DNA of 64,000 nt from Bosea sp. (in: a-proteobacteria). Its GTDB lineage: Bacteria > Pseudomonadota > Alphaproteobacteria > Rhizobiales > Beijerinckiaceae. Made by a program: the position numbers and the translations under genes. Within the stretch, counting starts at the first letter, position 1; the number at the start of each line of letters is the position of its first letter. The stretch spans positions 1,860,501 through 1,924,500 of the forward strand of contig NZ_JAMLIX010000001.1 in the NCBI RefSeq assembly GCF_023953965.1. Direction: 5' to 3'. Shown here piece after piece: positions 36,488 through 44,648 of this stretch. The notes beneath the pieces were generated by a model. The model was not told where the DNA came from. It was given only the letters and a program-made list of their open reading frames with translations, and searched no databases.

Positions 36488-37381
36488 TCACGGCGGGTGC
36501 AGCACGGTCTCCTGGCGGTGGATGATGCTGCCGTCGGCCGCAAGCCCCCGCTGCTCCAGCGTGATCCGGGGTTGCAGCGCATCGCCTTCGATGCGGAAGA
36601 GATGCCAGGTGCCGAGCTCGCCATGGCCGTGCGGGCCGAGCGAGGCGGAGGGCACGCCGACGATCGGCACGTCGCGGCCGGGGCCGGGCCGCCGGGCCAG
36701 CGAGAAATTGTGGTTATGGCCATGGATGACGAGGTCGGCGCCCTTGTCCTTCAGCATGGCCTCGAAGGCGGCGGCATCGGTGAGCTCGCGGCCGCGCTTC
36801 GCCCCGCCGCGATAAGGCGGGTGATGGATCAGCACGATGCGGATCAGCCCCTCGTCGCGGGCGCGGTCGAGCAGCGCGCCGGTCCGGGCGATCTGCTCGC
36901 TGCCGACGCGGCCAGTCGCCATCAGCGGCAGGGTCGGCACGGCGCTGTTGACGCCGATCAGGCCGACAGGCCCGCGCCGGCGATACCAGGGATAGCCGGG
37001 CTTGCCCGCGTCATCGGCGGTCCACGGCGCGAGCAGCCCCGCCAGCGGCTTCAGCGAGGAGCGGGCATAGGCATCGTGGTTTCCGGGCACGAAGGAGACC
37101 CTCTCGCGCGGGCCGAGCGCGTCGAGGAAAGCGCTTGCCGTGTTGAATTCGCTCGGCAGGCCGAGATGGGCGACGTCGCCGGTCACGGCGATGTGGTCGG
37201 GGGCCTCAGCATGGATGTCGGCGACGATCCGCGCCAGGATATCCATGTCATGGGCATGACGGCGCTTGCGCCGCCAGTTGACATAGCCGGTGGCGCGCTT
37301 GCCGAGGAGCTGATGCAGCGAAAACCCGGCGAGCGGGCCCAGATGCGGGTCGGACAGATGCGCGAGCTTGAACACGCTCAA
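36488..37381 (-). CDS. Cytoplasmic metallophosphoesterase
   Basis: 297-residue calcineurin-like phosphoesterase without a signal or membrane segment. Metal-binding motifs are complete: LAHLSDPHLG, AVTGDVAHLG, VPGNHDAY, LIHHPPY and IHGHNHN. A basic stretch (GKRATGYVNWRRKRRHAHD) near residue 30 is typical of the Rhizobiales group close to Icc/CpdA-type phosphodiesterases. The substrate could be a cyclic nucleotide or lipid headgroup. It converges on the SDR gene with 16 bp between. Confidence 0.88.
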   Translation of the reverse strand: MSVFKLAHLSDPHLGPLAGFSLHQLLGKRATGYVNWRRKRRHAHDMDILARIVADIHAEAPDHIAVTGDVAHLGLPSEFNTASAFLDALGPRERVSFVPGNHDAYARSSLKPLAGLLAPWTADDAGKPGYPWYRRRGPVGLIGVNSAVPTLPLMATGRVGSEQIARTGALLDRARDEGLIRIVLIHHPPYRGGAKRGRELTDAAAFEAMLKDKGADLVIHGHNHNFSLARRPGPGRDVPIVGVPSASLGPHGHGELGTWHLFRIEGDALQPRITLEQRGLAADGSIIHRQETVLHPP

Positions 37382-37455
37382 GCGCTTGCCCCCGCAGGAG
37401 GTCGTCAGTCAAGCGCGCCGGCGGCGCGCCCGGACTTCGAACAGGCGGGGGGGCC

Positions 37456-37572
37456 TCAGTTGGCGGCGCCGGTCAGTTCCGACACGATGCGCGAATCGGT
37501 CAGCGTGATGGCGGGCTTCCAGACATAGGCCGGCTTGGCCTTGAGGCGGGCGATGATGAAGGTGAGCAGCAT
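37456..37572 (-). CDS. Possible 38-residue small protein
   Basis: Short open frame starting MLLTFIIARLKAKPAYVW and ending SELTGAAN. It has a hydrophobic N-terminus and an AGGA ribosome-binding site nine bases before the ATG. It fills the otherwise empty gap between the metallophosphoesterase and Nudix genes. The composition is balanced, unlike the Arg/Ala-rich shadow frames of this genome. No homologue is known to me. Conservation among relatives would be needed to call it real. Confidence 0.4.
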   Translation of the reverse strand: MLLTFIIARLKAKPAYVWKPAITLTDSRIVSELTGAAN

Positions 37573-37706
37573 GGTCTTCGGTCCTGTCGATGCGCGGCGA
37601 TATCGGCCTTATTTGGGGCGCGTTTGTGGCAGAACAAACGACCTGCCAGATGGTTCGCCATGCAATTTTCGCATGGATGATTAACCCGCCCTTGGGAAAT
37701 GCCCGG

Positions 37707-38216
37707 ATGCAGCCGCCCGCGCACCAGACGAACGCCGGTCCGGATCGGCCAACGCCGCCGGCGCAGCGCCTGCAGAGGCGGCTGCTGCACCTTTATTTCC
37801 GCTTCGCGCGCGGGATGACGCTGGGTGTTCGTGCCGTTGCCCTCAACGAGCGCGGCGAGGTCTTCCTGGTCCGCCATACCTATGTATCCGGCTGGCATTT
37901 TCCCGGTGGCGGCGTCGAGACCGGGGAGACGGCGGAGGATGCGCTGGCGCGCGAATTGGCGGAGGAGGCGGGCCTTGTCGCGACCGCGCGGCCGCGCCTG
38001 CACGGGATCTTCTTCAACCGCAGGGTCTCGCGCCGCGATCACGTCGCCGTCTATGTCCTCAGCCGATTCCGGGTCGAACGCGTCAAGCAGCCGGACCGTG
38101 AGATCGCCGAGGCCGGCTTCTTTCCGCTGGAGCGCCTGCCGGAGGGCACGACGCCGGGGACGCGGCGGCGGCTGGCGGAGATCGCCGCCGGAGAGCCGCC
38201 CGCCGTGGACTGGTGA
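37707..38216 (+). CDS. Nudix hydrolase
   Basis: 169-residue Nudix pyrophosphohydrolase. The Nudix box is exact: GGGVETGETAEDALARELAEE followed by AGL, with the metal-binding Glu residues present. It is preceded by FLVRHTYVSGWHFP. The C-terminal part has FFPLERLPEGTTPGTRRRL. The frame is open further upstream (to 37590), but those residues lack homology, so the ATG at 37707 is chosen. The substrate is unknown (nucleotide or nucleotide-sugar type). Confidence 0.85.
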   Translation: MQPPAHQTNAGPDRPTPPAQRLQRRLLHLYFRFARGMTLGVRAVALNERGEVFLVRHTYVSGWHFPGGGVETGETAEDALARELAEEAGLVATARPRLHGIFFNRRVSRRDHVAVYVLSRFRVERVKQPDREIAEAGFFPLERLPEGTTPGTRRRLAEIAAGEPPAVDW

Positions 38217-38406
38217 GCCGTCGACGCATCGGATTTTTCCGTTTCCCCTTTCCGGCCCGATGCTGTAGAGGCGCTGTCATGATGATCGGGCCCGGATTGC
38301 GAGACCTGCGACGACCGGCGCGCTGAATGCGCCCGCCCGGCATGGCGCCCGCACGCGCCTGCCTTCGCTCAAGCCTACTCGCCTCCCGCCTCGCAGCAGC
38401 ATCGTC

Positions 38407-38913
38407 ATGACATCCCTGCCCCTGACCATCCGCCACGAAGTGCCCGCGGACGCCGCCGCGATCGAGCGCCTGCACGAGCGCGCCTTCGGCCCCGGCCGCT
38501 TCGCCCGCACAGCCTTTCGCCTGCGCGAGGGCGTGCCGCCCGATCCGGCGCTGTCCTTCGCGGCCCATGTCGGCACCTTCCTCGTCGGCTCGGTCAAGGT
38601 GACGCCGGTCCTGGCCGGCGGCCACAGGGCGCTGATGCTCGGGCCGCTGACGGTCGATCCCGCCTTCGAGGGCCGGGGGATCGGGGCTGCGCTGATGGAG
38701 CGCTCGATCGAGGCCGCCCGCGCGGCCGGGCACGACCTGATGATGCTGGTGGGCGACCAGCCCTATTACGCCCGCTTCGGCTTCAAGGTGCTGCCGCCGG
38801 GGCAATTGCTGCTGCCGGGGCCGGCCGATCCGGCGCGCTTCCTGGCGCTGGAATTGGTCGAGGGCGTGCTGAAGCAGCGCAGCGGGGCGGTGACCGCGGC
38901 GCGCGCCGGCTGA
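38407..38913 (+). CDS. GNAT family N-acetyltransferase
   Basis: 168-residue acetyl-CoA-dependent N-acyltransferase. Acetyl-CoA motif A reads LGPLTVDPAFEGRGIGAALM, with motif B YYARFGFKVLP. The N-terminus (ADAAAIERLHERAFGPGRFA) is that of the YhbS-like subgroup. The acceptor is unknown. It ends 12 bp before the end of the convergent csaA gene. Confidence 0.87.
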   Translation: MTSLPLTIRHEVPADAAAIERLHERAFGPGRFARTAFRLREGVPPDPALSFAAHVGTFLVGSVKVTPVLAGGHRALMLGPLTVDPAFEGRGIGAALMERSIEAARAAGHDLMMLVGDQPYYARFGFKVLPPGQLLLPGPADPARFLALELVEGVLKQRSGAVTAARAG

Positions 38914-38924
38914 CGCACGGCGCC

Positions 38925-39284
38925 CTAGAACAGCCGCCCGCCCTCCGGCACGCCGTGTCCCGGGCCGATCAGCACGACCTCGCCATCGGCATCGGGGACG
39001 CCGAGCGTCAGCACCTCGGACATGAACTTGCCGATCTGACGCGGCGGGAAATTCACCACGGCGAGAACCTGCCGGCCGGGCAGCTCCTCCGGCCGGTAGT
39101 GCCTGGTGAGCTGGGCGGAGGATTTCCTGCGGCCGATCGTGCCGCCGAAATCGATGACGAGCTTGATCGCGGGTTTGCGCGCTTCCGGATAGGCTTCGGC
39201 CTCGACGATGGTGCCGACGCGAATGTCGACCTTCATGAAATCCGCAAAACCGATCGGCGCGGCGACTTCGGACGTTTCGTTCAA
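38925..39284 (-). CDS. csaA: tRNA-binding protein CsaA
   Basis: 119-residue OB-fold tRNA-binding protein related to the C-terminal domain of methionyl-tRNA synthetase. Motifs: FMKVDIRVGTIVEAEAYPEA, KLVIDFG, LAVVNFPPRQIGKFMSEVLTLG, and ending GVPEGGRLF. Length and motifs fit CsaA, described as an export-related chaperone in Bacillus. It has a homodimeric OB-fold. Located upstream of no obvious partner; the TetR gene starts on the same strand further right. Confidence 0.9.
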   Translation of the reverse strand: MNETSEVAAPIGFADFMKVDIRVGTIVEAEAYPEARKPAIKLVIDFGGTIGRRKSSAQLTRHYRPEELPGRQVLAVVNFPPRQIGKFMSEVLTLGVPDADGEVVLIGPGHGVPEGGRLF

Positions 39285-39316
39285 GCTTCCCCCCGTTCAG
39301 GCCCGCATCCGCCCGG

Positions 39317-40063
39317 TCAGATCGCCGGCGCGTAATCCTCGTTGTCCTCGCCGCGCGCGGAGGCGCGCTCGCGCCGCCGCCCCTTCGGCGGCCGCCCCGC
39401 GCAGAGCGCGCGCGCCAGCCCCCGGAACGGCGCCGTCAGCCGGTGGACGTCCTCGACGCGGGCCATGATGCGCCCGGCGGTCTTGAGCTCACGGTCGAGC
39501 CGGGCCATGGTCTTCGACTGCTCCGGCTCGTCGTCATGCAGCCAAGCCTCGGAAACCCGCGCCATCAGCAGCACCGCGCCCTGCACGCGCACGGCACCCA
39601 GCGAATCCTCGGTCGGAATGCCGGCCGAGGCCAGCATGTAGCGCCAGGAATTGAGCGCGCCCCGGTTGAGCGCCGCTAGCGCCAGCGGATCGCGGCGCAA
39701 GGCGGGCGCGATCCGGCGCAACGCCGCCTTGTAGGGCGCCATCGCGTCGAGCCGGCGCATGACGAGGTCGAACATCCGCTCCCGCACCGGCTCGCCGGCG
39801 AGATCGTCGGACGTATCGGCGAGGACGGCCTCGTCGACGATCCGGGTCAGGGCGCCCAGCATGGCAAGCTTGGAGGGGAACAGCCCGCGCAGCTCAGCCA
39901 GCGTCAGCCCCGCCTCGGCGGCGATGTCCGTGAGCTCGATCCGGTCCCAGTGCTCTTCCGCGGCAAGCTTCATCAGGGCGTCGACCACGCGCCTGCGCGG
40001 ATCGACCGGCCTGGACTCGGGCGGGGTGGAAACGGGCGGGGTGGAAACGGGCTTGCGGGCCAT
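39317..40063 (-). CDS. TetR/AcrR family regulator
   Basis: 248-residue one-domain regulator with an N-terminal helix-turn-helix (IELTDIAAEAGLTLAELRGLF, about 43-63). A helical ligand-binding part follows (MFDLVMRRLDAMAPYKAALRRI). The C-terminal tail is Arg-rich. The N-terminus contains a repeated VSTPP. The C-terminal part has distant resemblance to COQ9-like sequences, which is interesting beside a UbiK-like gene but weak. Located 66 bp from the end of proC, same strand; target unknown. Confidence 0.8.
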   Translation of the reverse strand: MARKPVSTPPVSTPPESRPVDPRRRVVDALMKLAAEEHWDRIELTDIAAEAGLTLAELRGLFPSKLAMLGALTRIVDEAVLADTSDDLAGEPVRERMFDLVMRRLDAMAPYKAALRRIAPALRRDPLALAALNRGALNSWRYMLASAGIPTEDSLGAVRVQGAVLLMARVSEAWLHDDEPEQSKTMARLDRELKTAGRIMARVEDVHRLTAPFRGLARALCAGRPPKGRRRERASARGEDNEDYAPAI

Positions 40064-40129
40064 GGGACAGCTCCTCTCGCTTCGCGGCGACGGAGATTTA
40101 AGCCGCTATCGTGGCATGCGGAAGGCGGA

Positions 40130-40951
40130 TCAGCCGGAAAGCTCGCCGGCGCGGCGTTTGGCGGCAGCCACCGCCCTGGCGAGCAGCGGCGCCATGCCGT
40201 CCCCGGCCATCAGCACCTCGAGCGCGGCGGCGGTGGTGCCGCCGGGCGAGGTCACGTTCTGGCGCAGCGTGCCGGGCGGCAGGGGCGACTGGAACAAGAG
40301 TTCGCCGGCTCCCTCCACGGTCGCCCGCGCCAGCCGCTCGGCGACATCGGCCGGCAGGCCGGCATCCCGGCCCGCAGCCGCCAGGCATTCGACCAGATGG
40401 AAGACATAGGCCGGCCCCGAGCCCGACACCGCCGTCACCGCGTCGATCAGCCCCTCGTCGTCGAGCCATTCGACCCGGCCGATGCTGGCGAGCAGCGCGT
40501 CGGCGGTGGCGCGCTGGGCCGCGCTCACGCCCTTGCCGGGCGCCGCCGCCGTGGCGCCGCGCTGCACCGAGGCCGGCAGGTTCGGCATGGCGCGGATGAT
40601 CGCGTTCGCGTTCGGCAGGCGGGCTGAGAGATCGCCGAGCGTCTTGCCGGCGAGGATCGAGATCAGGAGCGTGCGGGGATGGATGAAGGCCTGCACCGCG
40701 GGCGCGGCGGTATCGAGCATCTGCGGCTTGGTCGCGAGCACGACGACCTCGGCGGCGGGCAGCTCCTTCGCGGCGGGGTTGAGCCGCATGCCCTTCTCCT
40801 GGGCGAGCGCGACCATCTCGTCCGAGGGCTTGGGATCGACCAGGCTGATCCCCTTCGGATCGATGCCGATGCGCAGCCAGCCTTCCAGCATCGCGCCGCC
40901 CATCTTGCCCGCGCCGATCAGGACGAGCGATTGCGGAAGGGGATTGGACAT
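40130..40951 (-). CDS. proC: Pyrroline-5-carboxylate reductase
   Basis: 273-residue ProC, catalysing the last step of proline biosynthesis (P5C + NAD(P)H to proline) in the cytosol. Dinucleotide motif LIGAGKMGGAMLEGW at residue about 10. Conserved internal segments are VLATKPQ, SILAGKTL and IRAMPNLPASVQRG. The C-terminal catalytic signature is AVSGSGPAYVFHLVE and later VTSPGGTTAAALEVL. Length is normal for the family. An open frame continues upstream without homology, so the ATG at 40951 is chosen. Confidence 0.96.
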   Translation of the reverse strand: MSNPLPQSLVLIGAGKMGGAMLEGWLRIGIDPKGISLVDPKPSDEMVALAQEKGMRLNPAAKELPAAEVVVLATKPQMLDTAAPAVQAFIHPRTLLISILAGKTLGDLSARLPNANAIIRAMPNLPASVQRGATAAAPGKGVSAAQRATADALLASIGRVEWLDDEGLIDAVTAVSGSGPAYVFHLVECLAAAGRDAGLPADVAERLARATVEGAGELLFQSPLPPGTLRQNVTSPGGTTAAALEVLMAGDGMAPLLARAVAAAKRRAGELSG

Positions 40952-41033
40952 GGCGGTTCTCGTCGCTTGGGAACGGGACGTTCCGGGACCAGAGCCTGCA
41001 ACGGCAGGCCGGGTCAAGCCCGGCCGCGCCGGC

Positions 41034-41540
41034 TCAGGCTTCGCCGACCGTCTCGAGGATCGCGCCTTCCATGCCTTCCTTCGCGGTCTTGCCGGCCCAG
41101 ACGACGAACTGGAATGCCTGATAGTAGCGCTCGCAGGCCTCGACCGCGGTTCCCACCAGCGCCGCCGCCTGCCCCTCGGTCGGCTCGGCCCCGCCGGAGA
41201 GCAGGAGCGCATGGCGGTACATCACCACGCTCTCGCTGCTCCAGAGATCGAAATGGCCGAGCCAGAGCTGCTCGTTGACGAGGCTGACGAGCTGCAGCAC
41301 CTCGCCGCGCCGCCGCTCCGGCACCTTGAGATCGAAGGCGCAGGCGATATGCAGCGCCTCCACCTCGGCGAGCCAGGTGATCGCGACATGGTATTCCGCC
41401 CAGCCGCCGGTCACGGCGACCGACAATTCATCCTCGCTGTCGCGATCGAAGGACCAGTCGTTGAGAGCGGCGAGGCGTTCGAACAGGTCGAGAGGGTTGG
41501 AGGGCCGATCCGGTCCGGCATCCAAATCGAGGTCCATCAT
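41034..41540 (-). CDS. YbjN domain-containing protein
   Basis: 168-residue YbjN-family protein. It opens MMDLDLDAGPDRPSNPLDL and continues with LAALNDWSFDRDSEDELSV, WAEYHVAITWLAEVEALHIACAF and VSLVNEQLWLGHFDLW, all characteristic of alphaproteobacterial YbjN members that sit beside proC. Its function is not firmly known; E. coli YbjN affects stress responses and motility. The ATG at 41540 fits the family; an upstream extension lacks homology. Confidence 0.85.
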   Translation of the reverse strand: MMDLDLDAGPDRPSNPLDLFERLAALNDWSFDRDSEDELSVAVTGGWAEYHVAITWLAEVEALHIACAFDLKVPERRRGEVLQLVSLVNEQLWLGHFDLWSSESVVMYRHALLLSGGAEPTEGQAAALVGTAVEACERYYQAFQFVVWAGKTAKEGMEGAILETVGEA

Positions 41541-41840
41541 GCCCTGGGGTCCACCTTCCGGAGCGCAAGGCTCCGGCGCGTTCGAGAAGAAGGACACGGC
41601 GACTGGAAAGCCTGAAGCAACACAACACCCCGGAATCCCTCGCGAGAGGCGTTCCCATCCGGCGGGGCATGACGAATCCGCCCGACGAATCAAGTCTTTC
41701 CACCGACGATAGCGCAGGCGCTGTGACGCTCCCAACACAGCGCGACGCTCTTCGGATTCGGGCAGCCGGCTCAATCCCCCGGAAGGGCTGTCCACAGCAC
41801 ATGGTTGTGGACATGTCGCGCGGGTGAACGGCGCCGGGCG
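41541..41840. other. 300-bp gap between ybjN-type and UbiK-type genes
   Basis: No credible gene. The stretch is upstream of the leftward YbjN gene and downstream of the leftward UbiK gene, so it should hold the YbjN/proC promoter. Its right end contains an inverted repeat of TGTCCACA. Confidence 0.5.
41789..41813. promoter_or_regulatory. Inverted repeat TGTCCACA-N9-TGTGGACA
   Basis: Two perfect 8-bp arms (41789-41796 and 41806-41813) around a 9-bp spacer, 28 bp beyond the UbiK stop codon. Each arm resembles a DnaA box (TTATCCACA) with two differences. It could also act as a 3' hairpin for the UbiK transcript. Function open. Confidence 0.35.
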
Positions 41841-42095
41841 TCAGGGCTTGCCGGCGCGCTCCTCCAGCGCCTTCAGCCGCTCCGCGAGCCTGTCGTTCTC
41901 CGCACGGGCGATCAGCGCCATCTCGCGCACCGCCTCGAACTCCTCGCGGGTGACGACGTCGAGATCGCGCAGCAGCCGCTCGATCTGCGTCTTCACCACC
42001 GTCTCGACCTCGCGGCGCACGCCCTGCGCCGCGCCGGCGGCATCCGTCGCGAGGCGGGCGATGTCGTCGAGGATGCGGTTGCCGGGGTTGACCAT
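41841..42095 (-). CDS. BMFP-domain protein, UbiK-like ubiquinone biosynthesis accessory factor
   Basis: 84-residue BMFP (PF04380) protein, related to UbiK, which assists the aerobic ubiquinone-biosynthesis complex and promotes membrane fusion in vitro. It opens with an amphipathic helix (NRILDDIARLATDAAGAAQG). REVETVVKTQIERLLRDLDVVTREEFEAVREM and a C-terminal coiled coil (RLAERLKALEERAG) follow. The size is as expected. Confidence 0.8.
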   Translation of the reverse strand: MVNPGNRILDDIARLATDAAGAAQGVRREVETVVKTQIERLLRDLDVVTREEFEAVREMALIARAENDRLAERLKALEERAGKP

Positions 42096-42276
42096 GGCTT
42101 TCTCCCTTCGGGGCGCGAAACTTCCGCGGACCAGCCTATAGGCAGCCCCGCACCGGGCCGCAATCGCGCCGGGAGGCCGGCGCCGGCCGCCGATCTGGAC
42201 CTCGCCGGCGGTTGGGCCTAGAAACAGCGTACAGGGAAACGCGAAACGATCCACGGCCCCAAGGGCGGGAGACGTC

Positions 42277-42810
42277 ATGATCAACCGTTTGAGCGGCCTC
42301 GCGCTGGGGCCGGTTCTCGCGCTGGCGCTCGCCGGCTGCCAGGAAACCAGCCAGAGCGCGGCCCGCCCGCGCGTCGATGCGCCCGGCGTCCCGGTCTCGG
42401 TGCAGAGCATCTCCGGCGCGCCCGAGGACGTCACCACGAGCTTCGCCGGCCTCCTCGGCGAGGCCGCCGCCGAGCGCCGGATGGAGATCGTCGCCGGCGA
42501 CAAGCCGGCGCGCTTCCGCGTCAGGGGCTATCTCACCGCCCAGCCGACCGAGGACGGCCAGACCGCGCTCGCCTTCGTCTGGGACGTCTATGATTCGACG
42601 CGCCAGCGCGCCCAGCGCGTCCAGGGCGAGAGCATCGGCCGGCGCAGCGGCGGCTCCGATCCCTGGGCCGGCATCGACCGGACCGTCGTCGCCAAGGCGG
42701 CTTCCGACTCGATGGACGCGATCGCGGGCTTCCTCGTGACCGCGCCGGCCGCCGAGGCGCCCGCACGCGCAGGCACCCGGCTCGCCGCCACGGACGGGAA
42801 GAAGAGCTGA
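42277..42810 (+). CDS. Putative lipoprotein of unknown function
   Basis: 177-residue predicted lipoprotein. The signal ends ALALAGCQ (Cys about 21). The mature domain has ISGAPEDVTTSFAGLLGEAA, ARFRVRGYLTAQP and TALAFVWDVYDSTRQRAQR, a small alpha/beta domain seen in Rhizobiales lipoproteins without known function. The Ala-rich C-terminus is low complexity. It stands alone, 159 bp before prs. Confidence 0.72.
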   Translation: MINRLSGLALGPVLALALAGCQETSQSAARPRVDAPGVPVSVQSISGAPEDVTTSFAGLLGEAAAERRMEIVAGDKPARFRVRGYLTAQPTEDGQTALAFVWDVYDSTRQRAQRVQGESIGRRSGGSDPWAGIDRTVVAKAASDSMDAIAGFLVTAPAAEAPARAGTRLAATDGKKS

Positions 42811-42969
42811 GCCGGGCCGTCAGGCCCCGCCGCGATGCCCCCCAGGTTTTTTGCTCACCGATATTGCAGCGCAGCGGTCGACTCTGCCCGGGCGCGCTGT
42901 TAAGAGCCGTTCGAATTGAGCCGGCGAAGCCGGCATCTGCTCGAGCCAATTGCAACGGTGCGCCACGGC

Positions 42970-43914
42970 ATGGCCTCTCACTTCAAAGTCGTCGCCGGCA
43001 ATTCCAACCGGCCGCTCGCCGAAGCGATCTGCAACCATCTCAGCATTCCCCTCACCAGGGCCTCGGTCCGGCGCTTCGCCGACATGGAGGTCTTCGTCGA
43101 GATCCAGGAGAACGTGCGCGGGCAGGATGTCTTCGTCATCCAGTCGACCTCCTTCCCGACCAATGACCATCTGATGGAATTGCTGATCATCACCGATGCG
43201 CTGCGCCGCTCCTCGGCGCGCCGCATCACCGCGGTGATCCCCTATTTCGGCTATGCGAGGCAGGACCGGCGCGCGTCCGGCCGCACGCCGATCTCGGCCA
43301 AGCTCGTCGCCAACCTGATCACCCATGCCGGCGTCGACCGCGTGCTGACGCTCGATCTCCATGCCGGCCAGATCCAGGGTTTCTTCGACATCCCGACCGA
43401 CAACCTGTTCGGCGCGCCGCTGATGGCGCGCGACATCAAGGACCGGCTGGAGTGGAAGAACGCCATGGTCGTCTCGCCGGACGTCGGCGGCGTGGTGCGC
43501 GCGCGCGCGCTCGCCAAGCGCATCGATGCCCCGCTCGCCATCGTCGACAAGCGCCGCGACCGGCCCGGCGAATCGGAGGTGATGAACATCATCGGCTCGG
43601 TCGAGGGCCGCTCCTGCATCCTGATCGACGACATCGTCGATTCCGGCGGCACGCTGGTGAACGCCGCCGACGCCCTGCTCGAGCAGGGTGCCAAGGAGGT
43701 CTATGCCTACATCACCCATGGCGTGCTCTCGGGCGGGGCGGTGGCGCGCATCGCCTCCTCCAAGCTCAAGGAACTGGTCATCACCGACTCGATCATGCCG
43801 ACCGAGGCGGTGAAGGTCGCCCGCAACATCCGCGTCATCTCGATCGCCGGGCTGATGGGCGAGGCGATCGAGCGCACCGCGAGCGAAACCAGCGTATCGA
43901 GCCTGTTCGACTGA
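42970..43914 (+). CDS. prs: Ribose-phosphate pyrophosphokinase (PRPP synthetase)
   Basis: 314-residue PRPP synthetase transferring pyrophosphate from ATP to ribose-5-phosphate, feeding purine, pyrimidine, His and Trp synthesis. It shows FKVVAGNSNRPLAEAI at the start, a VIPYFGYARQDRR segment, DRVLTLDLHAGQIQGFFDIP, the flexible loop KRRDRPGE and the PRPP-binding motif CILIDDIVDSGGTL. The ATG at 42970 matches the family start; an upstream in-frame ATG (42916) adds unrelated residues. Confidence 0.96.
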   Translation: MASHFKVVAGNSNRPLAEAICNHLSIPLTRASVRRFADMEVFVEIQENVRGQDVFVIQSTSFPTNDHLMELLIITDALRRSSARRITAVIPYFGYARQDRRASGRTPISAKLVANLITHAGVDRVLTLDLHAGQIQGFFDIPTDNLFGAPLMARDIKDRLEWKNAMVVSPDVGGVVRARALAKRIDAPLAIVDKRRDRPGESEVMNIIGSVEGRSCILIDDIVDSGGTLVNAADALLEQGAKEVYAYITHGVLSGGAVARIASSKLKELVITDSIMPTEAVKVARNIRVISIAGLMGEAIERTASETSVSSLFD

Positions 43915-43925
43915 AAGGTTCCGGC

Positions 43926-44648
43926 TTGGGCAATTCCCGCGCCCTCGTGCTGTTCTCCGGCGGGCAGGATTCGACCACCGCGCTCGCCTGGGCGCTCGAA
44001 CGCTTCGAGGCGGTCGAGACGATCGGCTTCGACTATGGCCAGCGCCATCATGTCGAGATGCAATGCCGCGAGACGATCCGCGCCAAGCTGCCCGCGCTCT
44101 CCGCCCGCCATGCCGCCCGCCTCTGCTGCGATCATGTCCTCGACCTCACGGCGCTCGGCGCGATCTCCGAGACGGCGCTGACCCGCGAGAGCGAGATCGC
44201 CTTCGACGATGCCGGCCTGCCCACGACCTTCGTGCCGGGGCGCAACCTGATCTTCCTCGCCTTCGCCGCGGCGCTTGCCTATCGCCGCGACCTGAAGCAC
44301 ATCGTGCTCGGTGTCTGCGAGACCGATTATTCCGGCTATCCCGATTGCCGCGACGACACCATCAAGGCGATGCAGGTGGCCTTGAGCCTCGGCCTCGACC
44401 GCAGGCTTACCCTGCACACCCCGCTGATGTGGCGCGACAAGGCGCAGACCTTCGCGCTGGCGCGTAAGCTCGGCGGGCAGGCCCTGCTCGACCTCGTGAT
44501 CGAGGAGAGCCATAGCTGCTATCTGGGCGACAGGACGACCCGGCATGGCTGGGGCTATGGCTGCGGCCATTGCCCGGCCTGCGATTTGCGATCAAAAGGC
44601 TTCGCGGCGTATCTCGCGGCGCCCGATGACAGCGGACCTGATCGATGA
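43926..44648 (+). CDS. queC: 7-cyano-7-deazaguanine (preQ0) synthase
   Basis: 240-residue QueC, converting 7-carboxy-7-deazaguanine plus ammonia and ATP to preQ0 in queuosine synthesis. The PP-loop LFSGGQDSTTAL lies at the N-terminus. A TFVPGRNLIFLAFA segment, DYSGYPDCRDD and the four-Cys zinc site (SCYLGDRTT...YGCGHCPACDLR) follow. It begins at an unusual TTG with AAAGG seven bases before, 12 bp after prs. Its end overlaps the VUT-family permease by ATGA, pointing to a joint role in queuosine precursor metabolism. Confidence 0.94.
   Translation: MGNSRALVLFSGGQDSTTALAWALERFEAVETIGFDYGQRHHVEMQCRETIRAKLPALSARHAARLCCDHVLDLTALGAISETALTRESEIAFDDAGLPTTFVPGRNLIFLAFAAALAYRRDLKHIVLGVCETDYSGYPDCRDDTIKAMQVALSLGLDRRLTLHTPLMWRDKAQTFALARKLGGQALLDLVIEESHSCYLGDRTTRHGWGYGCGHCPACDLRSKGFAAYLAAPDDSGPDR

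Noticed and set aside
41789..41813. Replication origin
   Set aside because: Only two imperfect DnaA-box-like arms and no AT-rich unwinding region or origin-linked genes (hemE, parAB, dnaA).
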